A DNA stretch of 64,000 bases from Fodinibius sp052060035 (GTDB lineage: Bacteria > Bacteroidota > Rhodothermia > Balneolales > Balneolaceae): the NCBI RefSeq assembly GCF_052060035.1, contig NZ_JBPOEA010000001.1:1-64000 (forward strand), written 5' to 3'. The notes below the pieces were generated by a model. That model was given only the letters and a program-made list of their open reading frames with translations, was not told the origin of the DNA and did not search any database. Positions 25,583-34,722 of the stretch are shown here, one piece after another. Every line of letters starts with the position of its first letter. Position 1 is the first letter of the stretch. The position numbers and the translations under genes were made by a program.

Positions 25583-26767
25583 ATGATTTATCATCAGTTA
25601 GGAAAAATTCCACATAAGCGTCACACCCAATTTCGTCGACCAGATGGAGAGCTCTATCAAGAGCACCTGTTTGGTGCCGAGGGATTTCATGGTGTGTCAT
25701 CATTGATGTATCACCATAATCCGCCTACCAAAACATTCAAGGTAGAAAAAGGTGAAGAAGTGAAAATTGAAAAGTGGGATGAAGGTATGCTGCGTCATCA
25801 TCACCTGCGTACGTCCAATATCGAGAAGGGCGGCGATCCGGTAATGGGCCGTAAAGTGTTGCTGTATAATAATGATGTACAGATTGGAGCCGTTCGCCCC
25901 ACCGAGCCGATGGATTATTTTTATAAAAACGGAGAGCATGATGAGTTACTGTTCATCCATGAAGGTGAAGGCTATGTACAAACTATGTTTGGTAAGCTTG
26001 AATTCGGTTGGGGGGATTACATCTATATGCCGCGCGGTACGATATACCAGATGGTTTTTGAAACAGATGAAAATCGTATGCTCACGGTTGATTCTACGGG
26101 TCCGGTGGATATACCTGATCGGTATTTATCCGATAAGGGACAATTTTTAGAAAACAGTCCTTTTTGTGAACGTGATATTCGTCGCCCGGAAGGGCCGATT
26201 TTCGTGAATAAACAAGGGGAGTTTGAAGTCCGCATCAAAAAGCAGGGACGATATACCTCGTATTGGTACGAGCATCATCCCTTTGATATAGTGGGCTGGG
26301 ACGGCTACCTGTATCCCTGGATTTTTAACATAAAGGATTTTGAGCCGATTACCGGACGGGTCCACCAGCCGCCGCCGGTGCATCAGACATTTAAAGGGGA
26401 CAATTATGTAGTATGTTCATTTTGTCCGCGTAAGTACGATTACCATCCGAAATCGATTCCGGCGCCTTATGCGCACTCTAATGTAGATTCTGATGAAGTG
26501 CTTTACTATGTACAGGGGGATTTTATGAGTCGAAAAGGCGTGGAAGAAGCAAGTATTACCCAGCATCCCGGCGGTATTCCACATGGACCGCACCCCGGGA
26601 AATATGAGGGCAGTATCGGTAAGGAAGGTACGGACGAATATGCGGTGATGATCGATACCTTTCATCCGCTGCATTTGACCACCGAAGCCAAGAAACTGGA
26701 TGATGAAAGTTATCCATATTCCTGGAATGAAGATGCTGATAGAGAACAAGTGGAAGCCGAAGAGTAA
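25583..26767 (+). CDS. hmgA: Homogentisate 1,2-dioxygenase
   Basis: Fe(II)-dependent ring cleavage of homogentisate to maleylacetoacetate. Cupin-fold protein; diagnostic stretches are PTEPMDYFYKNGEHDELLFI, RGTIYQM, YKFEPITGR-like FEPITGRVHQPPPVHQTF, CSFCPRKYDYHP and HPGGIPHGPHPG, which together carry the His/Glu iron ligands. I start at the ATG 25583 (MIYHQLGKIPHKRHTQFRRP), which matches the family N-terminus; an upstream TTG at 25520 would translate the hairpin repeat. About 394 aa, as in Bacteroidota homologues. The next pathway enzymes (isomerase, fumarylacetoacetase) are not in the window. Confidence 0.95.
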   Translation: MIYHQLGKIPHKRHTQFRRPDGELYQEHLFGAEGFHGVSSLMYHHNPPTKTFKVEKGEEVKIEKWDEGMLRHHHLRTSNIEKGGDPVMGRKVLLYNNDVQIGAVRPTEPMDYFYKNGEHDELLFIHEGEGYVQTMFGKLEFGWGDYIYMPRGTIYQMVFETDENRMLTVDSTGPVDIPDRYLSDKGQFLENSPFCERDIRRPEGPIFVNKQGEFEVRIKKQGRYTSYWYEHHPFDIVGWDGYLYPWIFNIKDFEPITGRVHQPPPVHQTFKGDNYVVCSFCPRKYDYHPKSIPAPYAHSNVDSDEVLYYVQGDFMSRKGVEEASITQHPGGIPHGPHPGKYEGSIGKEGTDEYAVMIDTFHPLHLTTEAKKLDDESYPYSWNEDADREQVEAEE

Positions 26768-26792
26768 TTCCTTTTTAGCTATCGAATGGTCA

Positions 26793-26826
26793 AAGCCTGC
26801 CAGGTAAAAACTTGGCGGGCTTTTTT
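26793..26826 (+). terminator. Rho-independent terminator after hmgA
   Basis: AGCCTGCCAGGT and ACTTGGCGGGCT form a 12-bp stem with two wobble pairs and a four-base A loop, followed by six T. It ends the hppD-hmgA transcript. Confidence 0.88.
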
Positions 26827-26922
26827 ATGGTCAGTGTTTTTTTTGGAATTACATTAGCTCTAACTATTTGATTTTACTTAATTAGCCCTGCTTTTATATA
26901 TTACTATAAACATTCAAATGGG

Positions 26923-28677
26923 ATGAGCCAAAAGATCATCACTGTCATATTATTCCTAACTGTCTTTTGGGGAAAATCTCAAGGACAGATTAAGATTCCG
27001 ACAAATCTCACCTTTTCGGATACGTCATTAGTACATACGTTAATTGATTCAAGTTTTGAACTTTCTTTTGCTGATCCGGATCGGGCGATAACGTTTGCCG
27101 GGCAAGCACTCGAAATTGCTCAGGAAATTAATTACCCCGAAGGTATTGCCAAGGCACATCGTGAGCTGGGGTATTCGAATGGAGTGATGGGAAATTTTGA
27201 AGAAGCACTCAATCACCATCAAAAGGGTATTTCCTATAATCGTAAATCAGGGGATACGCTTGGTATAATATCACAACTTAATGACATAGGAAATCTGTAT
27301 AAGACTCAAACGCAGTATGATACAGCACTGGAATATTTTTTTCAGGCGCTCGAGTTGAGTGAGGCTAATGATGCGGAGCGTGCTATAGCTTCAATAGCCG
27401 GAAATATAGGCCTGGTTTATTTTGAGTTGGAGAATGAAGAAAGGGCAGAGGAATTTTATAAGCGTGCTTTGGAAATTAATCAGCGGTTGGACAATCGACA
27501 TGGCATGTCGATTAATTACAACAATCTGGGGTTGTTGTATGGCGATCAGGGGAATTATGGGCAGGCGTTGGAGTATCATTCCAAAGCACTTAAGATACGC
27601 CGTGATTTGGAATATACTATCCGAATCGCAAACAGCTTGAACAATATTGGGCGAATATATATGCAGCAAAATAGTTATGATGATGCTATGGATTATCTAA
27701 ATCGCGCTTTGAAGTTGAATGATGATCGGGACCCCGATCTCACTTCGATCATCCACGAAAATTTGGCGAAGGTGTATTATTCCTCAAAAAGGTATGATTC
27801 GGCGTTGGTTCATGCTGAAAAGACGTTGAACCTTTCCCGGGATTTTGGCACCAAGCTTGGGGTAAAAGTGGGTTACGAACTGCTTTCGGATATATATAGC
27901 GCTATCGGAAATTACGAAGAGGCGTATAACCACCAGAAAAAATTGAGGGCCGTCGAGGATAGTATTCTGAATGAGGAGAAGTCGCGACAGATTAACGAAC
28001 TGCAGACCAAATATGAGACGGCTCAAAAAGAAAAGGAAATTGCGCTACTCGATAAAGAGAATCAGCGCGAAACGCTCATGAGGAAGGTTTTTCTGGCCGG
28101 GTTGGTGATGGTTGGTATCATTGGATTTTTGATTTATAACCGACAGCGACTGAAGATCAATAAAAATCAGACAGAACTTGAAAATATTCGTTTGAAGGAA
28201 AGACAGTTGGAAAAGGATCTTGAGTTCAAAAATAAACAGCTTACGACTCACACATTGCACTTGGTGCAGAAAAATGAGACGATGAAAGAGCTCAAAAATA
28301 AGATTACTACAATTTGTCGGCAGGATAATAGAGACATCAATAAGTCGCTGCAAAAGTTGCGAAACATGGTGAATTATAGCTTTAGTCTTGATGATGACTG
28401 GGAGCAGTTCCGCCTCTATTTTGAGGAAGTGCATACCGACTTTTTCAATGTCCTGAAAGAACAGTATCCTGATCTAACTCCTAACGAACTGCGACTTTCG
28501 GCACTGGCAAAATTGAATTTATCGATCAAAGAGACCGCCACTATTTTAGGTATTACACCCAATAGCGTAAAAACGGCTCGCTACCGTCTTCGAAAAAAGC
28601 TGGACATCGAGACCAAAGAAAACCTCACCGAGTTTATGATGGCAATTGAGAAGAGAGAGGCAGGACAAGAAAGTTAA
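26923..28677 (+). CDS. Membrane TPR protein with LuxR/sigma-like HTH C-terminus
   Basis: Signal peptide (about 1-22), then at least six tetratricopeptide repeats (about 50-340; for example SINYNNLGLLYGDQGNYGQA), a coiled coil, one TM helix near 388-405 (FLAGLVMVGIIGFLIY), a second coiled coil, and a C-terminal helix-turn-helix near 520-575 (LTPNELRLSALAKLNLSIKE, ITPNSVKTARYRLRKKL). This topology, periplasmic TPR sensor with a cytoplasmic DNA-binding-like end, is common in Bacteroidota. It is likely a membrane-tethered regulator; partner and target are unknown. It is monocistronic or leads the following genes; a terminator precedes it. Confidence 0.82.
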   Translation: MSQKIITVILFLTVFWGKSQGQIKIPTNLTFSDTSLVHTLIDSSFELSFADPDRAITFAGQALEIAQEINYPEGIAKAHRELGYSNGVMGNFEEALNHHQKGISYNRKSGDTLGIISQLNDIGNLYKTQTQYDTALEYFFQALELSEANDAERAIASIAGNIGLVYFELENEERAEEFYKRALEINQRLDNRHGMSINYNNLGLLYGDQGNYGQALEYHSKALKIRRDLEYTIRIANSLNNIGRIYMQQNSYDDAMDYLNRALKLNDDRDPDLTSIIHENLAKVYYSSKRYDSALVHAEKTLNLSRDFGTKLGVKVGYELLSDIYSAIGNYEEAYNHQKKLRAVEDSILNEEKSRQINELQTKYETAQKEKEIALLDKENQRETLMRKVFLAGLVMVGIIGFLIYNRQRLKINKNQTELENIRLKERQLEKDLEFKNKQLTTHTLHLVQKNETMKELKNKITTICRQDNRDINKSLQKLRNMVNYSFSLDDDWEQFRLYFEEVHTDFFNVLKEQYPDLTPNELRLSALAKLNLSIKETATILGITPNSVKTARYRLRKKLDIETKENLTEFMMAIEKREAGQES

Positions 28678-28788
28678 TAACCTTTGTTTAAAGCTGTTTG
28701 TGGTTGTTTTAACGTACTGTTTACCTATTGTTTACCTTCCTGAAATTGCCCTTTTCCATCATGGGAGATAGGTTAGTATTTGTCGGAT

Positions 28789-29271
28789 ATGTCGACTTTA
28801 AACCAACTAAATCCAAACGCTATGTATGACTACTTTTCAGTATTTATTGCACCTGTTTTAATACTCTTGATGTTGCCGGCTTTACTAATAGCTCAGGACC
28901 AAAGTGATGCTTTTGTACGGAATATAGACACAGAAGAACTTGAATGGGGAGGGTGTCCCGAATTTATGCCGCAAAGCTGCCGCATTGCAGTTCTTCAGGG
29001 AAACCCCGCCCATCCCAATGCAGATATTTTCTTCAAATTGGAAGGGAATACAAAAGTGCCCAATCACTGGCATCATTCTGCGGAGCGCATGGTGTTGGTA
29101 GCGGGGGAAATGGAAGTTGAATATGAGGGACAGCAACCCAAAGTGATAAATATCAATTCTTATGCATATGGACCGGCTGAGCACCGCCATAAGGCAGCGT
29201 GTATCTCGGAGGAGCCATGTGTGCTTTTTATTGCTTTTGAGGAACCCATCGACGCTTTTGCTGTTAAGTGA
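28789..29271 (+). CDS. Secreted cupin-domain protein
   Basis: A hydrophobic N-terminal segment (YFSVFIAPVLILLMLPALLIA) acts as signal peptide, and the mature part is one cupin domain with VPNHWHHSAERMVLVAGEME (metal-binding His and Glu) and a second motif YGPAEHRHKAACIS. Start uncertain: ATG at 28789 or 28822, both in frame; an earlier TTG at 28780 is less likely. Four cysteines occur in the mature protein. Probably a periplasmic metal-binding protein; whether enzyme or binding protein is unknown. Confidence 0.7.
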   Translation: MSTLNQLNPNAMYDYFSVFIAPVLILLMLPALLIAQDQSDAFVRNIDTEELEWGGCPEFMPQSCRIAVLQGNPAHPNADIFFKLEGNTKVPNHWHHSAERMVLVAGEMEVEYEGQQPKVININSYAYGPAEHRHKAACISEEPCVLFIAFEEPIDAFAVK

Positions 29272-29337
29272 TCTGTTTTGGATAACAGGTGGGATCTCTT
29301 CGGTCTTATTTTCTAAATCGGAACTACGAATCTTGAT

Positions 29338-30123
29338 ATGATGAAAAAACTAATCGCATTTATTTATGGAATTATTTGTTATCTAATTTTCTTTGGAAGT
29401 TTTCTGTGGTTGATACTTTTCCTTGGAAATTTTGAAGCCTATGCGCCCACAAAAGTGAACTCGGGCGCAGCAGCACCGCTGGTCCAATCTCTATTTGTTA
29501 ACGTAGGATTGATAGCCCTGTTTGGGATTCAGCACACAGTAATGGCACGGAAATCTTTCAAAAATTGGTGGACAAAATTGGTGCCCAAACCGGTAGAACG
29601 AAGTACCTATGTATTGTTTTCGGCCATTGCACTAATTTTGATTCTTTGGTTCTGGCAACCGTTGCCCGAAACAATTTGGAAAGTCGAAACAGCGGGGGTC
29701 TCGTTGGTACTGCAGTGGGGATTCTGGCTGGGTTGGTTGATTGTATTCCTTTCAACCTGGATGATCGATCACTTTAATCTATTTGGTATCAAACAAGTCT
29801 GGAATTATTTAAGGGATAAAGAGCAAAGCCCGCCGCAATTTATGGAACCCGGATTTTATAGATATGTCCGTCATCCGCTTATGCTCGGATTTTTAATTGC
29901 ATTCTGGTCGGTACCGCAAATGACCGTTGGACATTTAGTATTTTCTTTTGGAATGACGATCTATATCATTGTTGGTGTGTATTTCGAAGAGAAGGCAATG
30001 ATCCGTCGCTTTGGGGATGAATATATCGAATATAGTGAGCGGGTACCTAAATTTTTTCCCGGTTTTAAATGGAATACAAATCCTAAAGAAGAGGAGTTTG
30101 TACAGGTACGGGAAGAAAGTTAG
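29338..30123 (+). CDS. mddA: Methanethiol S-methyltransferase (MddA-like) integral membrane protein
   Basis: Membrane protein of 261 aa with about five TM helices (near 6-28, 45-68, 88-108, 125-145, 190-215). The isoprenylcysteine-methyltransferase-like SAM-binding motif RYVRHPLMLGFLIAFW (near 175) and the conserved pair EEKAMIRRFGDEY (near 219) match MddA, which methylates methanethiol to dimethyl sulfide. NnrU-related proteins share the fold, so the substrate assignment is moderately sure. Neighbouring OsmC and methyltransferase genes are compatible with thiol chemistry. Confidence 0.75.
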   Translation: MMKKLIAFIYGIICYLIFFGSFLWLILFLGNFEAYAPTKVNSGAAAPLVQSLFVNVGLIALFGIQHTVMARKSFKNWWTKLVPKPVERSTYVLFSAIALILILWFWQPLPETIWKVETAGVSLVLQWGFWLGWLIVFLSTWMIDHFNLFGIKQVWNYLRDKEQSPPQFMEPGFYRYVRHPLMLGFLIAFWSVPQMTVGHLVFSFGMTIYIIVGVYFEEKAMIRRFGDEYIEYSERVPKFFPGFKWNTNPKEEEFVQVREES

Positions 30124-30221
30124 ATATTTCTTTAAGATGAATAAAAACAGTAGTATAGATGGGTGTATATTGCCCAGTAATTAAAAATATTTAAAATGAT
30201 AAACAACAGGGAGAGAATCTT

Positions 30222-30752
30222 ATGGCTGATCCAGAAACGATTAAAGAAGCTTTTCAACGAAATCAAAAGGCATTACAGATGCGTCCGTCGAAAGCCAAAA
30301 GTACAGCGAAAACTAAAGTACGATTATTTGATGGAACGACCTGTGTAGTAGAGCATAAGCACTGGAAATTCAAAGTTGATATCGGGAAAGCAGAGGGTGG
30401 CAATGATGCCGGTCCGGGTCCCGGTATTTTGGAACGCGGCGCGTTGGGCAGTTGCTTGGCAATTGCCTATTCGCAGCGTGCAGCTGTGTTAGGCATCCCG
30501 ATTCATAATATAGTAATTAATATTGAGTCCGATTTCGATGCTCGGGGCATGTTGCATCTTAGTGATGATCCGCCCGGTTTTGATGCCCTGCGGTACAAAG
30601 TATATATCGAAAGTCCGGCTCCGAAAGATCAAATCATGCAGATGATCGAGGAGGCAGATAGGCACAGCCCGGTGCTTGATGATTTTAGGCGGGCTATTCC
30701 GGTAGAGCGAGAAGTGGCGATTAAATCCACAAATCCGGAGGTTACATCATGA
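30222..30752 (+). CDS. OsmC/Ohr-family protein with only one of two catalytic cysteines
   Basis: OsmC-fold protein of 176 aa. The first redox cysteine is kept in GALGSCLAIAY (about residue 81), but the second position, usually in a CPV motif, reads RHSPVLD, so Cys is replaced by Ser. Thiol peroxidase activity by the standard two-cysteine mechanism is therefore doubtful; a one-cysteine member of the family is the better reading. The stop overlaps the next ATG by four bases (ATGA), so the two are translationally coupled. Confidence 0.8.
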   Translation: MADPETIKEAFQRNQKALQMRPSKAKSTAKTKVRLFDGTTCVVEHKHWKFKVDIGKAEGGNDAGPGPGILERGALGSCLAIAYSQRAAVLGIPIHNIVINIESDFDARGMLHLSDDPPGFDALRYKVYIESPAPKDQIMQMIEEADRHSPVLDDFRRAIPVEREVAIKSTNPEVTS

Positions 30753-31402
30753 CAAAGCAAGATTTAGAATTTGTGGCTCAACAGCTATGCAAACCATCGG
30801 GAGATTTTGCTGAAACAATTGGCCAAAAAATGGATGAAGTGAACGAACCACTCTTTGACCTGACATTGGCCGCGATGGATCCAGAATCCGGAGATCAAAT
30901 CCTGGAGGTTGGTTTTGGTACGGGTAAGTACATCGAGCGACTTTTTCGGGGCAGCGAAAATCTACAGGTTACTGGGATTGATTATTCCAGTGAGATGGTA
31001 GAAATGGCCCGGAAAAACAATCAAAATGCCATTACCGACGGACAGCTTGAGGTGCAATTAGGCCAAAGTGATGATTTGCCGTTTCCAGAAGCATCTTTCG
31101 ACAAAGTCTTCTGTAATATGGTGGTTTATTTTTGGGATGATCCGGCGCCTCATTTGCAAGAGGTCAAGCGAGTGTTAAAGCCTGGAGGACTATTTTTTAC
31201 AGGGATTAGAGCTCGAGAGAGTATGCTTAATTTTCCATTTGTTGATCATGGATTTAGGCTTTACTCACTTGATAAATGGAAAGAAATCCTTGGAGAAAAT
31301 GGATTCTCATTTGTGAGGACGACCTCGGCACTGGATCCGGCCATCGAAGTCGATGGTAGTGAGACGCAGCTTAGGTCGTATTGCGTAGTTGCTGCTAATT
31401 AA
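30749..31402 (+). CDS. Class I SAM-dependent methyltransferase
   Basis: 217 aa with motif I ILEVGFGTGKYIERL, an acidic residue after beta2 in TGIDYSSEMVEMARK, motif II region LPFPEASFDKVFCNMVVYFW and motif III RVLKPGGLFF. These are the hallmarks of a methyltransf_11-type enzyme. Substrate unknown. Coupled to the OsmC gene by a 4-bp overlap. Confidence 0.85.
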   Translation: MTKQDLEFVAQQLCKPSGDFAETIGQKMDEVNEPLFDLTLAAMDPESGDQILEVGFGTGKYIERLFRGSENLQVTGIDYSSEMVEMARKNNQNAITDGQLEVQLGQSDDLPFPEASFDKVFCNMVVYFWDDPAPHLQEVKRVLKPGGLFFTGIRARESMLNFPFVDHGFRLYSLDKWKEILGENGFSFVRTTSALDPAIEVDGSETQLRSYCVVAAN

Positions 31403-31436
31403 GAAATATTAAAATCAACAAGATAGTTAAAAAACA

Positions 31437-32258
31437 ATGAAACCCGATTTACAGCGTAGAGTACAGCGATACGGATGGGATTATTCTTCGCCATATTACC
31501 AAAAGGGATGGGAGCGACAATTACGTCCCGCACAACAAAAATTGATCGAGGAAATTGATTTGCAGCTCGGAAAAAAGGTGCTGGATATTTCCTGTGGTAC
31601 TGGACTGGTAACTTATCCAATTGCAAAAGCAGTGGGAGTAGAAGGTGAAATTATTGGCATTGATCTGTCCGAAAAGATGATTGAAAAGGCACGGAATATT
31701 TTCAACGATAGGGAGATAAAAAATGTGGAGTTTAGGCACATGGATGCAGAAGAGTTGGATTTTGAAGATGCTTGCTTTGACATCGGCGTCAACTCGTTGG
31801 GGTTGATGTATTATCCGAATCCGGATAAAGCAATTCAGGAAATGCATCGGGTTACAAAACCAGGTGGACGTGCGGCAGCATTGGTTTGGGGGCGTCGCAA
31901 AGCTTGCGGGTGGGCTGCGATTTTTCCGATCGTGGATCGTCGCGTGGAGTCAGATGTGTGTCCGCTATTTTTCCAGCTTGGTACAGGAGATACGTTAGCC
32001 CAAGAGTTTAAAGACGCTGGTTTTGTGGATATAGAGTCGGAGCGATTTGAGGTTTTACTGCCGTACGAAACGGATGAGGAAGCCCTTATTAGCGCATTTC
32101 AGGGTGGAGCAGTAGCTTTGGCATATCGCAAGTTTGACGAACAAACCAAGGAGGGTGCACATGCAGAATATATTGAATCCATACAGCCTTTTAGTAGTGG
32201 CACCGGATATGAGATTCCCGGAGAATTTGTGATCGTGTCGGGTAATAAGTCCGGATAA
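31437..32258 (+). CDS. Class I SAM-dependent methyltransferase (UbiE-like)
   Basis: 273 aa. Motif I VLDISCGTGLVTYPIA, acidic loop GIDLSEKMIEKARNIF, and RVTKPGGRAAALVWG identify a SAM methyltransferase. DISCGTG rather than D-G-G-TG is a common variant. It lies 34 bp downstream of the other methyltransferase but the two are not close copies. Substrate unknown; a small-molecule substrate is more likely than RNA or protein. Confidence 0.83.
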   Translation: MKPDLQRRVQRYGWDYSSPYYQKGWERQLRPAQQKLIEEIDLQLGKKVLDISCGTGLVTYPIAKAVGVEGEIIGIDLSEKMIEKARNIFNDREIKNVEFRHMDAEELDFEDACFDIGVNSLGLMYYPNPDKAIQEMHRVTKPGGRAAALVWGRRKACGWAAIFPIVDRRVESDVCPLFFQLGTGDTLAQEFKDAGFVDIESERFEVLLPYETDEEALISAFQGGAVALAYRKFDEQTKEGAHAEYIESIQPFSSGTGYEIPGEFVIVSGNKSG

Positions 32259-32476
32259 AAAAAATTGTTTTAAATCAAGTATGATTAAGGTGGATATCAT
32301 GTTAAGGATTAGGTTATTTTTTTGGATATGCATCGAATATTTACCGATTGCAAACACCTATTAAAACGTGAATTCGTTGCTTCTTAAGCGCCTTGGAATT
32401 ACAGTCACTTTTTTTTGTGTTTAATAGAAGCAAAACGAAAACAAAAAAGAATGTTGGCAGAGATTGGAATAAGGCT

Positions 32477-34711
32477 ATGAGCAATATTTTAATCACTGAA
32501 TTGAAAAATCAGGGTCCGGGAGATATTCTTGGTGCTATTGGTGGCGAAACGGATATCGATCCCGGAATTATTGGAAACATTGATATTAATGGTTCCAAAG
32601 CTTTTGTAGAAGTAAGTAATGGTAAGGCGGCAGAACTGGCAACTCAACTGAATGGAAAAAAGGTGGGCCATTCCAGAGTGTCGGTCCAAAATATTGACGA
32701 AAATGATTTTGCGGATATTGAAACAATATTTGATTATGTGAACCACTTCCAGCGACTGGTTGAGTTGGAGCGCGAAGCGGAAATGCGGGAGCATGAGGAA
32801 AGTATTCGAACCCTTTCTGGCCAACAGCGGGAGGCCGAAGGCAAAGCGATTCTCCATTTGAAGGGGCGTGATGAAGGCAATGCCCTGGAAGGAAAGCTTG
32901 TAAAATTTATGCGTCAGTACCAGGGAGAGCCGCTACCCGATACCGAAATATCTGTAGGCGATTTAGTGATGATCTCCCGTCGCGATCCACTGTTAAGTGA
33001 TAATCCTACAGGAACGGTCGTGCAAAAGACCAATTATTCGATTACCGTTGCTTTTGATCAGCCCCGTAGCTTTATATTTGGTAAGGGGTTACGGATGGAT
33101 CTATATGTCAATGATATTACGTACCAGCGGATGAACGAAGCTTTGGAGAAACTGCAAGGAGCAACTGGTCGTTCGGATACTTTGAGAAATATCATTGTTG
33201 GAATTAGCGATCCGCCCAAACCTAAAAAAGCAGAGGTGGATAAGTGGTTTAATCATAAGCTTAACGAGTCGCAGCAAGAAGCGGTAAGTTATAGCCTCGG
33301 TGCTAAAGACTTTCATCTTATCCATGGACCGCCTGGTACGGGCAAAACCACGACGGTTATTGAAGTAATTGAGCAGGCGGTCGCCAATGGACAGAAAGTA
33401 CTTGCTACGGCGGCCTCGAATATTGCCGTTGACAACATGCTGGATTTTTTGCTTGACCGAGGAGTTAAAGCAGTTCGGGTGGGCCATCCGGCACGGGTGA
33501 CTCCACAGCTAAAAAAACATACCCTTGATAGTCTGATTGAAGAAAATGACAAATACCAACAGTCTGAGGAGTTGAGAGCTCAGGCGTTTGAAGAAAAAGA
33601 AAAACAGGATGAGTATACGTATCCATCGGGGAAATTTCGGCGCGGAATGAGTAATACCAAGATTAGGAAGCTTGCTGAACAGGGGCGTGGTTCCCGTGGG
33701 GTATCCAAGGATAAAATTCAGGACATGGCGAAGTGGCTTAAAATTCAAGATAAAGTGGAACACCTTTTTGATAATGCTGATGAGTTGCGCGAAGATGCTG
33801 TAAATCAAATCATGGAACAAAAGCAGGTTATTTGTACAACCAACAGTACAGCGGGAAGTGAATTGCTGGATGATCGTAATTTTGATCTCGTGGTGATTGA
33901 TGAGGCAACGCAATCAACCGAACCAAGTTGCTTAATTCCCATTACGCATGGCCAGAAAGTTGTCATGGCCGGTGATCATCGACAGTTGCCACCTACGGTA
34001 AAGAACCTCAAAGCTGCCAACAAAGGATTGGAGGATACGCTATTTGAGCAACTTGCTGAATCCCATCCTGAAATCAAGAACATGTTGCAGATCCAGTATC
34101 GCATGCACGAAAAAATTATGAGATTCTCCAATAATGAGTTCTATGACGGAGTGTTGTCGGCTGATGAAAGTGTAAAAGAGCATACGCTTGAGGATTTTCA
34201 GCTGGATGTCAATAGCTTTGATAACGAAATGATGTCGATCTTGGACCCTGGTGAAGCCCTCGTATTTGTAGATACCTCTGGGCGCGATGCAGAGGAGCGG
34301 ACCAAACAGGGATCGACCTCCAAAGAAAATCCGGAAGAAGCATTATTGATAAAACAAATGGTAAATAGCTTGCTGCGATCAGGTATGCAGGCAAAAGATA
34401 TTGCGGTAATTAGTCCCTATAAGGATCAGGTTGATCTGTTAGACCGCGAAGTGGATACCGAAAATCTGGAGGTAAAGTCTGTTGACGGATTCCAGGGACG
34501 CGAAAAGGAAGTGGTAATTATCTCGCTGACCAGAAGCAACAAGAAAAATGCCATAGGTTTTTTGAAGGATGTGCGCCGACTTAATGTTTCATTGACTCGG
34601 GCCAAGCGAAAGCTGATTGTTGTTGGAGATAGTTCTACCGTGGCATCTCATGAAACCTATGAACGTTTTCTTGATTATGTACGAGATGAAGGAAGTGTGA
34701 TAGAAGTGTAG
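32477..34711 (+). CDS. SF1 helicase (UPF1/IGHMBP2-like) with N-terminal DbpA-type RNA-binding domain
   Basis: About 744 aa from the ATG at 32477; an earlier TTG at 32393 would add 28 low-complexity residues. Residues 1 to about 72 (LKNQGPGDILGAIGGETDID, GNIDINGSKAFVEVSNGKA, LNGKKVGHSRVSVQ) resemble the DbpA RNA-binding RRM. Then an acidic coiled coil and the SF1B helicase core: Walker A GPPGTGKTTTV near 283, DEATQS near 474, GDHRQLPPTV, QYRMHEKI, SVDGFQGREKEVV and RRLNVSLTRAKRKL. IGHMBP2-type enzymes unwind DNA and RNA 5' to 3'; the added domain suggests an RNA or ribosome-linked role (inference). Confidence 0.88.
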   Translation: MSNILITELKNQGPGDILGAIGGETDIDPGIIGNIDINGSKAFVEVSNGKAAELATQLNGKKVGHSRVSVQNIDENDFADIETIFDYVNHFQRLVELEREAEMREHEESIRTLSGQQREAEGKAILHLKGRDEGNALEGKLVKFMRQYQGEPLPDTEISVGDLVMISRRDPLLSDNPTGTVVQKTNYSITVAFDQPRSFIFGKGLRMDLYVNDITYQRMNEALEKLQGATGRSDTLRNIIVGISDPPKPKKAEVDKWFNHKLNESQQEAVSYSLGAKDFHLIHGPPGTGKTTTVIEVIEQAVANGQKVLATAASNIAVDNMLDFLLDRGVKAVRVGHPARVTPQLKKHTLDSLIEENDKYQQSEELRAQAFEEKEKQDEYTYPSGKFRRGMSNTKIRKLAEQGRGSRGVSKDKIQDMAKWLKIQDKVEHLFDNADELREDAVNQIMEQKQVICTTNSTAGSELLDDRNFDLVVIDEATQSTEPSCLIPITHGQKVVMAGDHRQLPPTVKNLKAANKGLEDTLFEQLAESHPEIKNMLQIQYRMHEKIMRFSNNEFYDGVLSADESVKEHTLEDFQLDVNSFDNEMMSILDPGEALVFVDTSGRDAEERTKQGSTSKENPEEALLIKQMVNSLLRSGMQAKDIAVISPYKDQVDLLDREVDTENLEVKSVDGFQGREKEVVIISLTRSNKKNAIGFLKDVRRLNVSLTRAKRKLIVVGDSSTVASHETYERFLDYVRDEGSVIEV

Positions 34712-34722
34712 TTGTAGAATAG

